Numbered from the stretch's first letter, positions 10,623 through 21,840 are shown. The stretch is 64,000 nucleotides of DNA from Clytia hemisphaerica (GCA_902728285.1 CACVBU010000600.1:2025883-2089882); one strand, 5' to 3'. Made by a program: numbers and translations. The notes: generated by a model not told the origin, from the sequence alone.

Positions 10623-11343
10623 AATGCCAAGACAAAATTTGATCCTAATTAGAGAAAATATGACTAATTGACTAATTAACGGAAATGATTAAACTGAGAT
10701 AAATATGAGAAAAATGAATGACAAACTTACAGAAAATTCTAGAACTTAAATCCTAACTTAACTTTTAAAACCTAAAAATGCCAAACAGAAAGAGAAAAAT
10801 GAGGCCAAACAGAGAAGACCAGAGGTGACCAGAGGCCAGACAAAAACCTAACCTAAGCCTATGAAAAAGAACAAATGCAAACAGCAGAAAAACTCACCAG
10901 CTGGCCACGAGTGAGATGCTGTGTAAGATGCTGACCCGAAAGGTAGTGAATACTAAAGGTGAGTAATCACTACAACAAGAAATTGGATACGAAGATACTT
11001 TGCCATACAAAAACGATGAATTTCCACTGAATTTCTTGAGAAAGTCAACTCATGTCAAAAACAACCTTCTCCCATCAAATCAAAATTAGAATGAATTCAG
11101 AAGTCACAAGCGTGAAAGAATCGGAGATAGTAGTATGGCATAAAATAAATGCCTAATAATTAAAATTAATTATCGTTAGTATAAAGAAAACGTAGAGAAA
11201 ATGTCATTTGGGAATATACTATATACAAACAAAGGAAATTGATGTACGAAGGAGCTTCAAATTAAAAAGCTGATGGAAATTTTATGTTGTCTGTTATAAG
11301 AACAGTTCGTAAGATTACACCTTCTTTAGTAGAATCAAGTTAC
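10623..11343. other. No gene or clear element seen
   Basis: AT-rich DNA with an A-rich plus strand. I find no ORF with splice-like borders and no inverted ends here. Confidence 0.4.
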
Positions 11344-11532
11344 CCTCTTTGAATTTATATTGCAGGCAGTAGTCAGAAAGATTTTTCAAAGATTGTTTCG
11401 GAATCATTCAGAGGAAAGCCTAACTTAAAATTTGGAGTATTAATTTTTAATTTTACTTCATTGACATTGATTGGTTCAAAAGTTATGTTAACGTAGTCCT
11501 ATAAGAAAACAGCTATTATTTTTTAGAATCTT

Positions 11533-12200
11533 CCTTACAGTGTAGACCTAACTCTTCGTACAAAAATTACGGGAAACGCATATTTGGATGACTTTGTACC
11601 CTATGCTGCACTCAAGCACTTGAGCCAAAATCCCGCAAAGGCGGGACAAAAGTCAGTTTTTTGAAGTTTGCAAAAAAATGTCACATAGAAGATCTTTCAA
11701 ATTCAGTATGTGAATAGAGCAGTAAAAAATACAACTTTTCTATTTTTCCTTTTTTTTGCAAAAGTTATAGGAATGAAAATAAAAAGGGATAAATGATAAT
11801 CAAATACTATCCATTGTTGATCCGCGGCACTACTGTAAAGCTAGAATCACTTCGCTTTCTCTTCGCTTGAGAAAATGATTGACGGATTGAAGTTTTTCAT
11901 CCCCGCGGTGCGCGCCGCGTGGGAGCTCGGGCGCTTTGCGAGAGTTCTTGGCTCAATCCTCGGACCGCGCTAAAAATGGTAGACTGAGCTGTGATCATTT
12001 CGATGGAAGTTGTTGAAATGTTTACAAGGCTCTTGACAGAATATTGTTTGTTTTATTGTCAATGATGACAATGCCGTTATAAATTTTGTTAGATCTGACA
12101 AATTGATGTTGTAAGTGCACTTTATAGTTTTGATTCCCATTGAAGAATCATTTTCTGGTTTTCATGTTATTAGATACTGTTTTAGAGCTTTAGAGTTACA
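11533..12200. repeat. Dispersed repeat, copy 2 (inverted relative to 3040-3620)
   Basis: This is the mirror copy of the repeat at 3040-3620, somewhat longer. Shared landmarks include AGTGTAGACCTAACTCTTCG, AAATGGTAGACTGAGCTGTG, AAGTGCACTTTATAGTTTTG and GTTTTAGAGCTTTAGAG. The two copies differ by indels near the GC-rich GCGGTGCGCGCCGCG palindrome at about 11,910. Confidence 0.6.
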
Positions 12201-12297
12201 CTGCCTTACAATCTAGTTTTCATATTTATAGAAACTAGATTGCTGACGTTTGGAAAAGAATAGACCTTTTTTCAAAGAGGCCATACCCTGTTGAATA

Positions 12298-12525
12298 ATT
12301 ACCGTGAGATCAGGTAACTTGCATCAGTGGAGGCAAACATGCATAGCCCTCAAATGAATGACCTGTCTGGTCATTAAAATACAACTATGCAGCTCTGCTC
12401 GCAGTTCTACTCTACCATTTTTGTTTTGATTTAACTTTGTATTTTAATGACCAGCCAAGTCTTTTATTTGAGGGCTATGCATGTTAGCCTCCATTGATGC
12501 AAGTTATCCGCTCTCACGGTATGTA
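12298..12525. repeat. Long hairpin inside the TIR element
   Basis: CTTGCATCAGTGGAGGC, AACATGCATAGCCCTCAAAT and GGTCATTAAAATACAA (about 12,318-12,384) are paired with their inverse at about 12,430-12,507. The loop is about 45 bp. A second palindrome follows directly (AGTCCAGC...GCTGGACT, 12,526-12,617), so the RNA or single strand could form two adjacent stem-loops. Confidence 0.6.
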
Positions 12526-12790
12526 GTCCAGCAGAAAAACAATCATAAAACCATGCATAATTTTTACAATATGCATGATGCAGTAATTATGCATGGCTCT
12601 ATCATTGTTTTTATGGCTGGACTACTGTACATAATTATTCAACAGGACGTCCTCTTTGAAAAAAGTCTATTTCGGCATGACTGTTCCTTTTGTTTCGATA
12701 ATAACATCAAAGCGGGAATTAATTTTCTTCTTGTTTCTTTCTTTCCTTTTTCTTTCTTATTAGTTCACTCTTTCTCTCATTAGTTTCAAA

Positions 12791-12853
12791 GCGTGGTTAG
12801 CTCAAGCGGTTAGATTGTCTGTCTCATATGCTCGATTCCAATGGGTGTCCAAT
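12791..12853 (+). pseudogene. tRNA-like (SINE-type) promoter module
   Basis: GCGTGGTTAGCTCAAGCGG at 12,791 is close to the 5' part of a tRNA, with a good A-box (TTAGCTCAAGCGG). CTCGATTCCA at about 12,831 resembles a degenerate B-box. The stems do not close as a functional tRNA. The same module is present inverted near 13,530-13,560 in the opposite arm, so a tRNA-derived SINE head appears to have become part of the foldback. Confidence 0.4.
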
Positions 12854-13740
12854 TTTTTCAATTCTAGATTTTGTTTTTGTGATTCTCTCATCACTTTAAA
12901 TTTAATTTTGTATCACATTTTCATTAGAGTGAAGAGATATCGACGCGTTATGTAATGTTAATTGCTATTAGTAATTACGCGTTCAATTCGAATCTATCAT
13001 CTGTTCCCTCCTAGTGCCTTGTGAGGAGTTTAATACCCTTATAACAACCGTATTGTATAAGCATTGAATACTGAAATTCAAATAACGACCAAGTAAGAAA
13101 GATAAGCAAACGATTGGATCAAGTGTCAAACATTTTGACCCGGAAATCAACTATCATTCTGCCTTTAAAGTATAAAACGAGAAGTTCAATGATTCTGAAA
13201 GAAGTTATTTGACGATTCTCTTACAAAGAATTGCTCGCTTACTCGCTGGCTGAAAGTGAAAGTGAAAGTAGTGAAACTGAAACTGTCAGTCAGCGAACGC
13301 AGACGCAAACGCCTATACCCGTTCTTCTATATCTCAGCCTTGAATAATCGCTTGTGGCAAAAAAAAAGATTGAAGAAAAAAAAAACTATAAAAAGTTCTT
13401 ATTAAGTGATGCTATCAAAGCTTATCTAAACCTTAGACAGAGCTGGACAGAGAGCGGAGGTAATATATGCTAGCTACTTGTTTGATTGACCTTCATTATA
13501 AAAGAAAATTTAAAAATTTAAAAATTGGACATCTAATTGCTTGAGCTAACCACGCTTTGTAGGTGGTGAGGGAAAGTGTGAACTGATAAGAAAGAAAAAA
13601 GAAAGAAAGAAACAAGAAGAAAATTAACTCCCACTTTGATGTTATTATCGAGACAAAAGGATCAGTCATGCCGAAATTCCTTTCCACATGTCAGCAATCT
13701 AGTTTCTATAAATATGAAACTAGATTGTAACCAGACGGTG

Positions 13741-14250
13741 TCAATCGAACGAATCGAACGCCGAATCAATCGAACGCAATTGAACGCAATCGAATAATTG
13801 CAATTCGATTGTCGAACGCAATCGAATCACAATCGAATATTACCCAGGATTTGATGTTCGATTGCTTCGATTACGTTCGATTGTATTCGATTACGTTCGA
13901 TTGTATTAGATTTTACTCGCTTTAGTATGGTACTTAAGCGCTCGGCCGCCCACGCTAAGAAGCTCTAAAAGAGTGATCCAATTTAATTTAATCGCAATGA
14001 AACCCATCGAACGTAATCGAACGAAATCGAAGATTAATACAATGTAATTGACAATCAATCGAACCAATCGAACATAGTCAACAATCAATCGAACCAATCT
14101 AACCTTACTCGAACGCAATCGAACACAATCGAATATTACCCAGGAATCGGCCGTTCGATTGAGATTCGATTACGTTCGACAATCGAATCGCAATTATTCG
14201 ATCGCATTCGATTACGTTCGATTGGTTCGATTGCGATTTTTGTAAGGAAG
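13741..14250. mobile_element. TCGAACGCAATCGA foldback, second copy of the word family
   Basis: TCGAACGCAATTGAACGCAA and TAATTGCAATTCGATTGTCG at 13,770-13,815 pair inverted with GACAATCGAATCGCAATTAT and GATTACGTTCGATTGG at 14,178-14,230. AATCGAATATTACCCAGGA occurs twice in direct orientation inside (13,832 and 14,127). Word content and the 'TATTACC' core link it to 5020-5878. Confidence 0.6.
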
Positions 14251-14905
14251 ATTCTAAAAAATGATAGCTGTTTTCTTAGACGACTACGTTTGTTCAAAAA
14301 CCTAGAATGTCAATTCTAAAAAATAATGTCAAAAAAAGGCTAAAAACAAGGGTATCAATTTATGAGAGAAAGGACTTCTTTTACCAAAACATTAAAGTAC
14401 AAAGTCTTGCTCCTTTTAACACTCTTTATGTTTTCTTTATATCTATTGTTTTTCTTTGACTTCTGTTTTCTCCTTGGGCATAAACAAGATGCAGAAGGCT
14501 TCAACCTCCTCAACATCTTTCCAAAAGTTTTCTGTGTGTGCATCATCGTTGAGAAAGGTGGAGAAGGTGAAAAATTTGAGAAAAATGACTCGTTTGAACT
14601 GTTGCAGCTCATCTTGATTCACCCTGTATTTACAGGGAAGCTTAACCTTGTAAATAAGTGCTTTTTACATAATGGAAATACATTTCCTGATGCACAAAAT
14701 CGTTTTGTGTCTCTATTCATTATAATCCATTTTAATACTCATTGTTTTTCAGCTTTTTTGACTTTTTTTAGAATTGACATTTTAGGTTTTTGAACATAAC
14801 TTTTGAACCAATGAAGAAAAATTTAAAAGTAATACACCAAATTTTAAGTTAGGCTTTCCTCTGATTGATTCCAAAACAATCTTTGAAAAATCAAAACTAA
14901 CCTAA

Positions 14906-15687
14906 TATAAATCCAAAATGAATGGCCTGCTATTTTGCCTTGCTTATGTACCGTCAACTTTTTCTAACTTGGGACTATTTGACAAAACATGGGACAGCAA
15001 TTTGGCCACCATTTCACCGAACCTCTAAAGTCATTTGATTTGAGTTAATGAACGGCGTATTAAAAAATACACAATTTCTCTTTCGCATCGAGTAGGCTTT
15101 TAAATCGAAATATGAAAAAAATCCGTAGTGGAACACACAAGAATGTCTGGAACAAAGAAGACCATATTAGTGGCAAAACGATGGAGCGTTTGACATCACT
15201 TGTGCAGCAAGTTACACACCGGTTATTTGCTAATCCCATCAAGCGATACGGGGTTAGGCGGCGGACGTTCTCTAATTCTCATAATTACATAAAAATCCAA
15301 CAATTTTTTAGACTGTCCAGCTCAAAAGAATCAGAAAATTAAGAAAAAATATCAGTCGGTCAGACGACAACACAAATTATTTGTGATTGTGACCTTAGTA
15401 AAGTAAAAAAAGTCTTCTCAGAAACACTTTTGTGATTGGACCTTTTGCCGCATGATGCATGGCAGCAATTTCTCAGGTCAAAAGAAAGTTTTGTCATTTT
15501 GATCCTGAAGATGTTTGGGGTATGTTCAGGTTTGTTCAGGTATAAGCAGGTGGCCCCTAAGAATTTAGGTGGTGCCTAGGATTTTGTTGGCCCCTATTGG
15601 AAATATATTCTAGGTGGCCTATAAAATTTGAAATACTTAGAAAAAGTGAAAATTGAGAAAGTGTAGAAATTATTCTTTTAGCAAACA
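14906..15687. other. No gene recognised
   Basis: AT-rich sequence. At 15,530-15,620 the motif TTCAGGT/CAGGTGG/TAGGTGG recurs loosely. No ORF here has coding character. The weak ORF on the plus strand from 15,112 is 76 codons with no recognisable domain. Confidence 0.4.
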
Positions 15688-16520
15688 TTTGTGTCCCTGC
15701 AAGTGATTTAGAGCACATTCAAGATCGACCAGGATCAGCCAAGTAATTCTAGGGCCCAATTCGGCCTAGATTGGCCAGGTCCGGTTCGGATCGACCAAGT
15801 TCCGTCTGGATCAGCCAAAAACGTCCAGGTCCGGTTTTGTCAAGTTACAAACCTGATAAAACAAAAACAATGATGTTAATGTAAGACCGGTCTAAGCCGA
15901 TAAAGACCGGTCCAAGCTGATACAAACCTGTCCAGAACGTTTTACGGAAGCCGAAATACTAAAATTATCACTGCAATCTTCAGAGTAATGTTGGGTATTT
16001 TGGGAAATTTTTTATTTTAGATTCCTCAAAATCCCGCCACATCCCGCTCAAAATCCCTCAAAATCAGTCAAAATCGGAATCGGAATAATTCCCGATTGGG
16101 AAGGAATAGAGCTCTGAAATTTTCACTGGATATTAGTTTTATTTTTTTATAATTTGGCAAAACAATTTTCAAAACATTCGAACGTTCTCTGGAGTTCAAT
16201 CGAACACTTTACAAAAAGATTCGAACGTTTTTGGGCACTCGAAATTGTAAACAAAAAAATACCGTCATATATGAAAAAGAGTTACTTGTTTGTTTTCAGA
16301 CTGGACCTAGCCAAATTGGGCCGATTTGGGCCGGTCTTGATTGTCCTTTGTTTAGAGAAAAGATTTAAAAACATGACTCAGCTAAGATGGGCCTAGATTG
16401 GCCAAGATGGTCAACGTCAGCCAAATTTGGCCAGGAACAGCCTAGACCGGTCCATATTGGCCAAAAGTTCGGTTTTTTAAGGATCAATTTTCAATGTGTT
16501 CCAAATCGCTTGCAGGGGCG
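15688..16520. mobile_element. MITE-like element with GGCCAAG/GACCGG words
   Basis: CCCTGCAAGTGATTTAGAGC followed by ACATTCAAGATCGACC (15,694-15,730) pairs inverted with the end at about 16,478-16,517 (GATCAATTTTCAATGTGTTC, CAAATCGCTTGCAGGG). Both ends carry chains of GGCCAGG, GATCAGCC, GACCGGTC and GGCCTAGATTGGCC. The centre is plain AT-rich DNA containing an incidental 80-codon ORF. Confidence 0.5.
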
Positions 16521-16695
16521 CATTTTCTGTTGTCAAATATAAGCAAAAACAATAGTTTAAAAAATAGCTACTTGTTTATAAAAAAGCAAACAAATTAAAG
16601 AAAATTGATTTAAAAATTAAAAAGATTTATTAAGCTTTTGTAAATTGGGGTGCAAATCCCTTGCTGGGCAGTTATAAAATTATCTAAGCAGTGTA

Positions 16696-17002
16696 CTCTT
16701 AGGTGCCAAATAAACGGTCCCCCCCGCTTGTTAATTTTTCGAAAATTTTCCAACCCCCCCGGACCTTATTAGGACCCCCTCCGTTTATTAATTTTAAAGA
16801 ATATTTTCACTTGGCTAAAAGAAGTCCCCTTATTTTGCTCCAAAAAGCCTGATTTTAGCCTATATTTACCTTATTTTTGGGTTTTCATAAGTACAATTTC
16901 CAACCCCCCCGGCAATTAGGTCCCCCCCCGTTTATTGAAATTTCAAAAATTTTCCAACCCCCCCGTTTATTCGAACCCCCCCGTTTATTTGGCACCTAAG
17001 AG
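16696..17002. mobile_element. TA-flanked MITE with poly-C runs, copy 1
   Basis: CTCTTAGGTGCCAAATAAAC at 16,696 is matched at the right end by GTTTATTTGGCACCTAAGAG to 17,002, and TA lies on both sides, as in mariner-type insertions. The interior repeats 'CCCCCCCG TTTATT' and 'TTTTCCAACCCCCCCG'. The related element at 61,642-62,006 shares TACTCTTG ends and C/G runs. Confidence 0.75.
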
Positions 17003-18250
17003 TAAGAGACGTTTTTCAAAAGTGAACCATTATGTTGCTAGTATCAGAGATGGAAGTTTGAGGTTCCATTGCATTGCTTGGTTTAAATAAATACAAAACA
17101 ACACTTTGGCAAAATCTTAGTGATTTTCCAAAAAGGTTTTTTGGATTTTTAATTAGGTATTTTCTAGGTTTTTCAAAATTCAAATTGATTTCAATGGTAG
17201 GATATTACTGTGTGGCCAGGTGCAGCATGAGGACAATTATTAAGTATTTCGTTTAAAAATATCATTACGAGCGAAGAGAAAAAGAAAAAAATTGGAGCTT
17301 TAGCTAGACCAAAACTTATATGAAGGCCCAAGCCACAACAAGACAATTATACTGTCACAATCATGCTTTTTAAAGGTTTTCAAGGAATCATTTTACATTA
17401 CATTCACTTCAACTCAAGGTTTTCAAAGTTGCTTAGTCCAATTTCAAGGATTTCATTCGATTGACTCTTTATCTTTTTATAAAAATAGTTTTGCAGACAC
17501 ACAGATTTTTGAAAATCGAATCAGAATTTCAGTTTGTAAAAAATTAGGTCTCCTTCTAGCACAGTAGTTGGCCCATGTCCAAAGACTAATTGTAGGCTAT
17601 TGGAGACCTTTAGCCCCCCCCATATATGGCCTGCGTGTGAAGATATGTTGGTAGCTATATGTCTGCATTTATACGGTTATTTAAAAACTGCTTAAAAATA
17701 GCATTCTTTTAGTTACCATGAGGTGAAATGAAATGAGATGCTAAAAGCAAAAAGAAGCATCATCCATTATTATATTAAACTCAACTACGTTTGCTGCCCG
17801 TGACTACAAATGTAACCGGAGTAAACTTTTAATTTAAGATTGAAGTTAGATTTGAAATTAGTTTTATTACTATCAGATACAGAATATTTTAACCAGACTT
17901 ATTTTTTTATCTTATTTCTTTCTCTTCAAGGTTATTGAATGAAGTTAATTGAACGGCATCGAATATAATCGTAGTGTATTTCTCAACGATGTAGTTGGTG
18001 ATGGTGTTGCACTTGTAAGTTATTGCTACTCTACAATTCTAATGTTTTTAATTTCATTGTCTTTCTTTTTCCCAAACCTTTGCCAGCACCTCCTTAGGTT
18101 TTACTTACTCACGCCGTTTAACAATTCGCAGTTTGGTACCCCCGTTTGTCATCACTTGATCATCGACAATTTTCTTCAAGTTAGAGGTAATTATATGTTC
18201 TTATCATTTTGTGTTTTTTTTTCTCGCTGATTTGGAAATTTGATTGTCAA
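17003..18250. other. No gene recognised
   Basis: AT-rich DNA. Short ORFs (60-93 codons) lack domains or splice context. A weak inverted pair (TATATCCATGGCGTT / AACGCCATGAGTATA) follows at about 18,296-18,342 and may be a small palindromic repeat. Confidence 0.4.
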
Positions 18251-18563
18251 ATCACTCCGTACTTTCTCCATTTTATAAAAACATGTCAAGAAAGGGTATA
18301 TCCATGGCGTTAAAACGGGGTTGAAACGCCATGAGTATATCACTTAAAAGTAGAAAGTGACTTTCATTTTCTTGTAAATGCACGAGAACCGAACAATTGT
18401 CGTGTAGTGCGTGAAAATTAGATTCTCATTTTTTAGTTGTTAAAAATATTCCCTGATAGTTTGTTGTTTCGTGAAAGTTTTGCTCATTTTTGGTAATTTG
18501 GGAATCTATTATCTTCTGTCTTCCAAACTACAATTCATGATATGCACCATTGTAATGTTTTCC

Positions 18564-18644
18564 ACGGACCCAACAGCTGATTGGTTTAAAGCGAAGTATT
18601 AACTGATTTTACGTCACTTACAACCAATCAGCTATTAGGTCCGT
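18564..18644. repeat. Palindrome (hairpin) just upstream of the RT ORF
   Basis: ACGGACCCAACAGCTGATTG plus GTT pairs with AACCAATCAGCTATTAGGTC plus CGT, 21 of 23 positions, around a loop of about 35 bp. It looks like a small palindromic MITE abutting the start codon at 18,651. Confidence 0.65.
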
Positions 18645-18650
18645 GATGTA

Positions 18651-20363
18651 ATGTCAGAAGACATTGCACATTTCGACCCAACAGTACTTGATACTCTTGA
18701 ACAATCACCCGTCCATACCGGTTATGACCTGATTCCTAGTGAAGAAGAGATTGTTCGTGCTACTTCAAAACTTAAAAACAGTGCACCAGGTGAATCCGGT
18801 ATCTCCTCGTACGAATGGAAGAGCTTACTGACAAATAATGATACCTTGATTATCTTGCGAAATATTATTTACCATATATGGGACACTGAAACCATACCAG
18901 ATGAATGGAATATAGGTCGTCTAACGATACTACCTAAAAAAGGCGATCTAAGTTTACCTAAAAATTATCGCGGTATTATGCTCTTGGAAGTCTCGTATAA
19001 AATTATCGCTATAATCCTTCAAGAACGCTTACGACCAATCCAAGAATCGCTCGACCACGAGTCACAATGTGGCTTTCGTCCAGATCGAGGTTGCATTGAC
19101 GCAATTTTTACCGTTAAACTTGCTCTTAAAAAACGTCGCGAACATGGACTTGAGTCATGGGTTTTCTTTTTGGACTTGGTAAAAGCCTTTGATCGGGTTC
19201 CCAGAGAACTACTGTGGCTTATTCTTGAACGTTTCGGTGTCCCATTAAAACTCGTCAATTTATTGAAAGCTCTCCACAAAGCCTTCAAAGTGAAATTCAC
19301 GGTAGACGAAGTAACCGAAACAATGAACTGTTCAATTGGTGTCAAGCAAGGTGACATTCTTGGTCCCCTTCTATTCACGTTTTTCATTGCAGCAGTTATG
19401 ATAACCTGGCGTAAAACAACCGAAGTCCAAGCATGCATTTTCAAAACGAAAGAAGATGCTGTCATGACTGGTCGCAGCTACAGAGCATATGGAGAAGATC
19501 TGCCACTCCAAGACTCTGAGTATGCCGATGACACTGCTCTCTTATTTAACAGTCGAAAAGAAGCAGAGTCCGGCATTGAGGAGAGTATGTCGCATCTCGC
19601 TCGTTTTGGGATGGAAGTACATTCTGGTCCATTGGAGCCACGAGAAGACTCCAAATCAGTTGTTCTCTTCTGTCCAAAGCCACCGAGTAAATATGGAAAC
19701 CCGGAAACATATGATAACCTTGACCTGTCTGATATCATCATTGGCCAGCGTTACATTCCTATCGTTGATAAGTTCGTTTATTTAGGGAGTATGATTAGCA
19801 ACGACTGCTCCGACAAAGGTGACGTTCAAATGAGGATCCAGAAAGCAAGCATCGCATTTGGTTCTCTTAAGAAATGTATTTTCTCAAATTCAAGTGTCAA
19901 TTTTGATGTCAAAGGAAAAGTTTACTCTACCTATGTTATTCCTATTCTATTGTATGGTGTCGAATGTTGGAGCTTAACCGAGAGTTTGTTAACGAGTTTA
20001 CGAAATTTTCATCATCGTTGCGTTCGAATCATGTGTCACGTCAATCGATACCAGTCATGGGTAAAGAGAATTAGTAACGTTGAACTTTTGAATAAAGTTT
20101 GTTTGAATTCGATTGATAGCTATCTCTGTCAACGTCAAATGGCATGGGCTGGCCACGTAATTCGAATGCCCTGGTTTCGTTTACCAAGAAAAATGATTTC
20201 TTGCTGGGTCCGCTCGAAGCGCCCTAAAGGGGCCCCTCGCTATACGTTTGGTCGATCTTTGTTCAAAACTTTCAAAAAATGTAACGTTGATAAGTCATGT
20301 TGGCATGTTCTTGCTTCTGATAGATTTCAATGGAGAAATCTCATTAATAATTTGAATATATAG
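18651..20363 (+). CDS. Non-LTR retrotransposon (RTE-like LINE) reverse transcriptase
   Basis: This ORF encodes 570 residues of reverse transcriptase, which copies element RNA into DNA at a nicked target. RT motifs are in order: PKKGDLSLPKNYRGIMLL (95-112), QCGFRPDRGC (139-148), motif A FFLDLVKAFDRVP with its catalytic Asp (172-184), GVKQGDILGPLLF (230-242) and the catalytic YADD box (291-294). The C-terminal part has the thumb (KFVYLGSMIS), then LPILLYG-like and CQRQMAWAGHVIRMP stretches typical of RTE/BovB-type LINEs. All core catalytic residues are present and the frame is open, so the copy is young or conserved. The endonuclease domain expected upstream is missing, so it is 5'-truncated and probably cannot move alone. 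The start at 18,651 is the first ATG in the open stretch and need not be a real initiation site. Confident on RT, moderate on clade. Confidence 0.85.
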   Translation: MSEDIAHFDPTVLDTLEQSPVHTGYDLIPSEEEIVRATSKLKNSAPGESGISSYEWKSLLTNNDTLIILRNIIYHIWDTETIPDEWNIGRLTILPKKGDLSLPKNYRGIMLLEVSYKIIAIILQERLRPIQESLDHESQCGFRPDRGCIDAIFTVKLALKKRREHGLESWVFFLDLVKAFDRVPRELLWLILERFGVPLKLVNLLKALHKAFKVKFTVDEVTETMNCSIGVKQGDILGPLLFTFFIAAVMITWRKTTEVQACIFKTKEDAVMTGRSYRAYGEDLPLQDSEYADDTALLFNSRKEAESGIEESMSHLARFGMEVHSGPLEPREDSKSVVLFCPKPPSKYGNPETYDNLDLSDIIIGQRYIPIVDKFVYLGSMISNDCSDKGDVQMRIQKASIAFGSLKKCIFSNSSVNFDVKGKVYSTYVIPILLYGVECWSLTESLLTSLRNFHHRCVRIMCHVNRYQSWVKRISNVELLNKVCLNSIDSYLCQRQMAWAGHVIRMPWFRLPRKMISCWVRSKRPKGAPRYTFGRSLFKTFKKCNVDKSCWHVLASDRFQWRNLINNLNI

Positions 20364-20462
20364 CTAGACTTTTATTTCTTCTCGTATTTTCTTATATATG
20401 ACAATTTTCTGATAATTTTTTTAGGATGTGTTTGCGCTGTGATTCTCTTGACTATTTTCAGG

Positions 20463-20513
20463 AGGCCTATTCCCTTTAGGGAAGGCCTATGCTCTTCTTC
20501 TTCTTCTTCTTCA
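20463..20513 (+). repeat. LINE 3' stem-loop and (TTC)n tail
   Basis: AGGCCTATTCCCT...AGGGAAGGCCT forms a near-perfect stem-loop at 20,463-20,489, followed by a TTC run. A hairpin before a microsatellite tail is the usual 3' terminus recognised by LINE reverse transcriptases, and it marks the 3' end of the RT element. Confidence 0.6.
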
Positions 20514-20539
20514 TTGCAATGGTGCATATCATGAATAAG

Positions 20540-21838
20540 TTAGTTCCAAGTTTATTGAACACATTTCTTGTTTTAACGGCTTATGTTTTTGCTCTATATA
20601 CCTTTCCCGAGTTTATTTCGACTTTTTGAGAAACACTATTCCAAAACCCTGCTCTACTTGCATTTAATTTAGAAAGATTCTACTACGAAAAATACAAAAT
20701 CAACAAAAAAATAATTATGTTAAAAGCTCTTCCGGTTCTTGAGATATTTCAATTTTAAAGTTTTTTCTTAAACAAAAGTATCCCATGGAAACGGCATAGA
20801 AACGAGGCCCGGTAGGATAAAATATCTTTTAAGAGAGGTTCGACTGTAAAAACAAAGGAATTAAAACAGCCATAAAAAAGGAACGGAAAAAGCTTTTGAT
20901 CTCAAATTTTCAGAATGACTTTGTATCACCAAAAGCTTCAAAAGTATCAAGTTCTCGTTTCAAACTGAAAATCGATAAACTTGGGACAGGTGTAATTCAA
21001 ATGGAAAATATAGGTTGATATGCGAGTGAAACGAACGCAAAATTTTTGGCTCCAAACTGGCCAAGAGATTTTCTAAATATTTTTTGATTTTTAAAGACTT
21101 TAAAGATTTAAAATGTTTTTAGGGTAATTCACATTGCGTCTGTATTACTCAACAATGATTGAGTTTTTGTTTGTTTTAGACAATTTTTGGGGTGGGGCTG
21201 AATATGTTACCAACCCTCATGAAAATTTATGTATGCATCTAGTATGTATCAGTATGATTATAATGCAAGTGGTATGCATTAGTATGAGCATACTTGCATA
21301 CCAAAAAAACAAGTATTTTAAAGTTAATAGCATACTGAATACAAATTATGCATCTATTGTGTATACCAAGCACAAGTATGCAAGCAAAAGTTGAATATCA
21401 TACTGAAGTATGCCATCAGGTCTGTATACCAAACTCATTACGCGGTACAAATAATGATCAGGATGCGCGTTAGACTTTCGTATGAAGTGGATGGTTTGGT
21501 AACTGAAATACGTTTTTACGGGAGAAAGTTTCCTATTCAAATCTTTCTACGAATTTTGAACTATATTTCTTATGCATGCGTGGGCGTGGGAGAATTTATC
21601 TTGTTTTTGTGTCCTGATAATACACATCACACTGTGCCTAAAATGTTATGTGATACAGATAAATTTCTCACTGGAAAAATAAGCAATCAGAAATTTTATT
21701 ATAGTCCTTTTTTATCAATTATAGTTCTCCAAGAAAGTTTATGAAGGAACAGCGGATTCTATTATGTGAGCTTTTCAGGAGGTCAATTTATCTGGTAGAA
21801 TGTTTTTTCAATGATAATCCAGGTTGAAAAAAAGCTCA
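20540..21838. other. No gene recognised
   Basis: AT-rich DNA. Between about 21,220 and 21,440 the words TATGCAT, AGTATG and GCATAC recur many times in both orientations, a local degenerate repeat. ORFs of 60-117 codons here have no recognisable domain. Confidence 0.4.
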
Positions 21839-21840
21839 TA

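Larger units (their letters stand above)
12206..13730. mobile_element. TIR element with inner inverted arms and a tRNA-like module
   Basis: TTACAATCTAG followed by TTTTCATATTTATAGAAACT and AGATTGCTGAC (12,206-12,248) is repeated inverted at 13,690-13,730. Longer inner arms also pair: about 12,655-12,870 with about 13,500-13,690, including GATGTTATTATCGA and the TTGGACA...TTGAGCTAACCACGCTTTG stretch. Further palindromes lie at 12,298-12,525 and 12,526-12,617. No transposase is present. Flanking bases show no convincing target duplication. Confidence 0.65.
11344..14905. mobile_element. Nest of foldback elements, outer inverted repeat
   Basis: The sequence at 11,380-11,540 (TTTTTCAAAGATTGTTTCGG, GAGGAAAGCCTAACTTAAAA, AAGAAAACAGCTAT, TTTTTTAGAATCTTCCTTAC) is matched inverted in two pieces on the far side: 14,236-14,290 and 14,790-14,905. 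About 480 bp lie between the two right-hand pieces. Everything from 11,541 to 14,236 sits inside: a copy of the 3-kb repeat, a TIR element at 12,206-13,730 and a TCGAACG foldback. This gives at least three layers of insertion. No protein-coding gene is seen inside. Confidence 0.55.
18533..20536. mobile_element. Retroelement unit bounded by 25-bp inverted repeats
   Basis: ATTCATGATATGCACCATTG plus TAATG at 18,533-18,557 is mirrored, with one mismatch, at 20,512-20,536. Between them lie a hairpin (18,564-18,644), an intact reverse-transcriptase ORF and a 3' tail ending in a stem-loop and a (TTC)n run. LINEs normally have no terminal inverted repeats. Either a 5'-truncated LINE landed in a palindromic element, or a genuinely composite element exists. 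I favour the first. Confidence 0.55.

Noticed and set aside
14355..14793. ORFs of 143 (plus) and 85 (minus) codons on opposite strands
   Set aside because: No domain, composition follows T-rich or A-rich DNA, and the region lies within a foldback nest.
19019..19465. 148-codon minus-strand ORF
   Set aside because: It is the shadow of the reverse-transcriptase frame.
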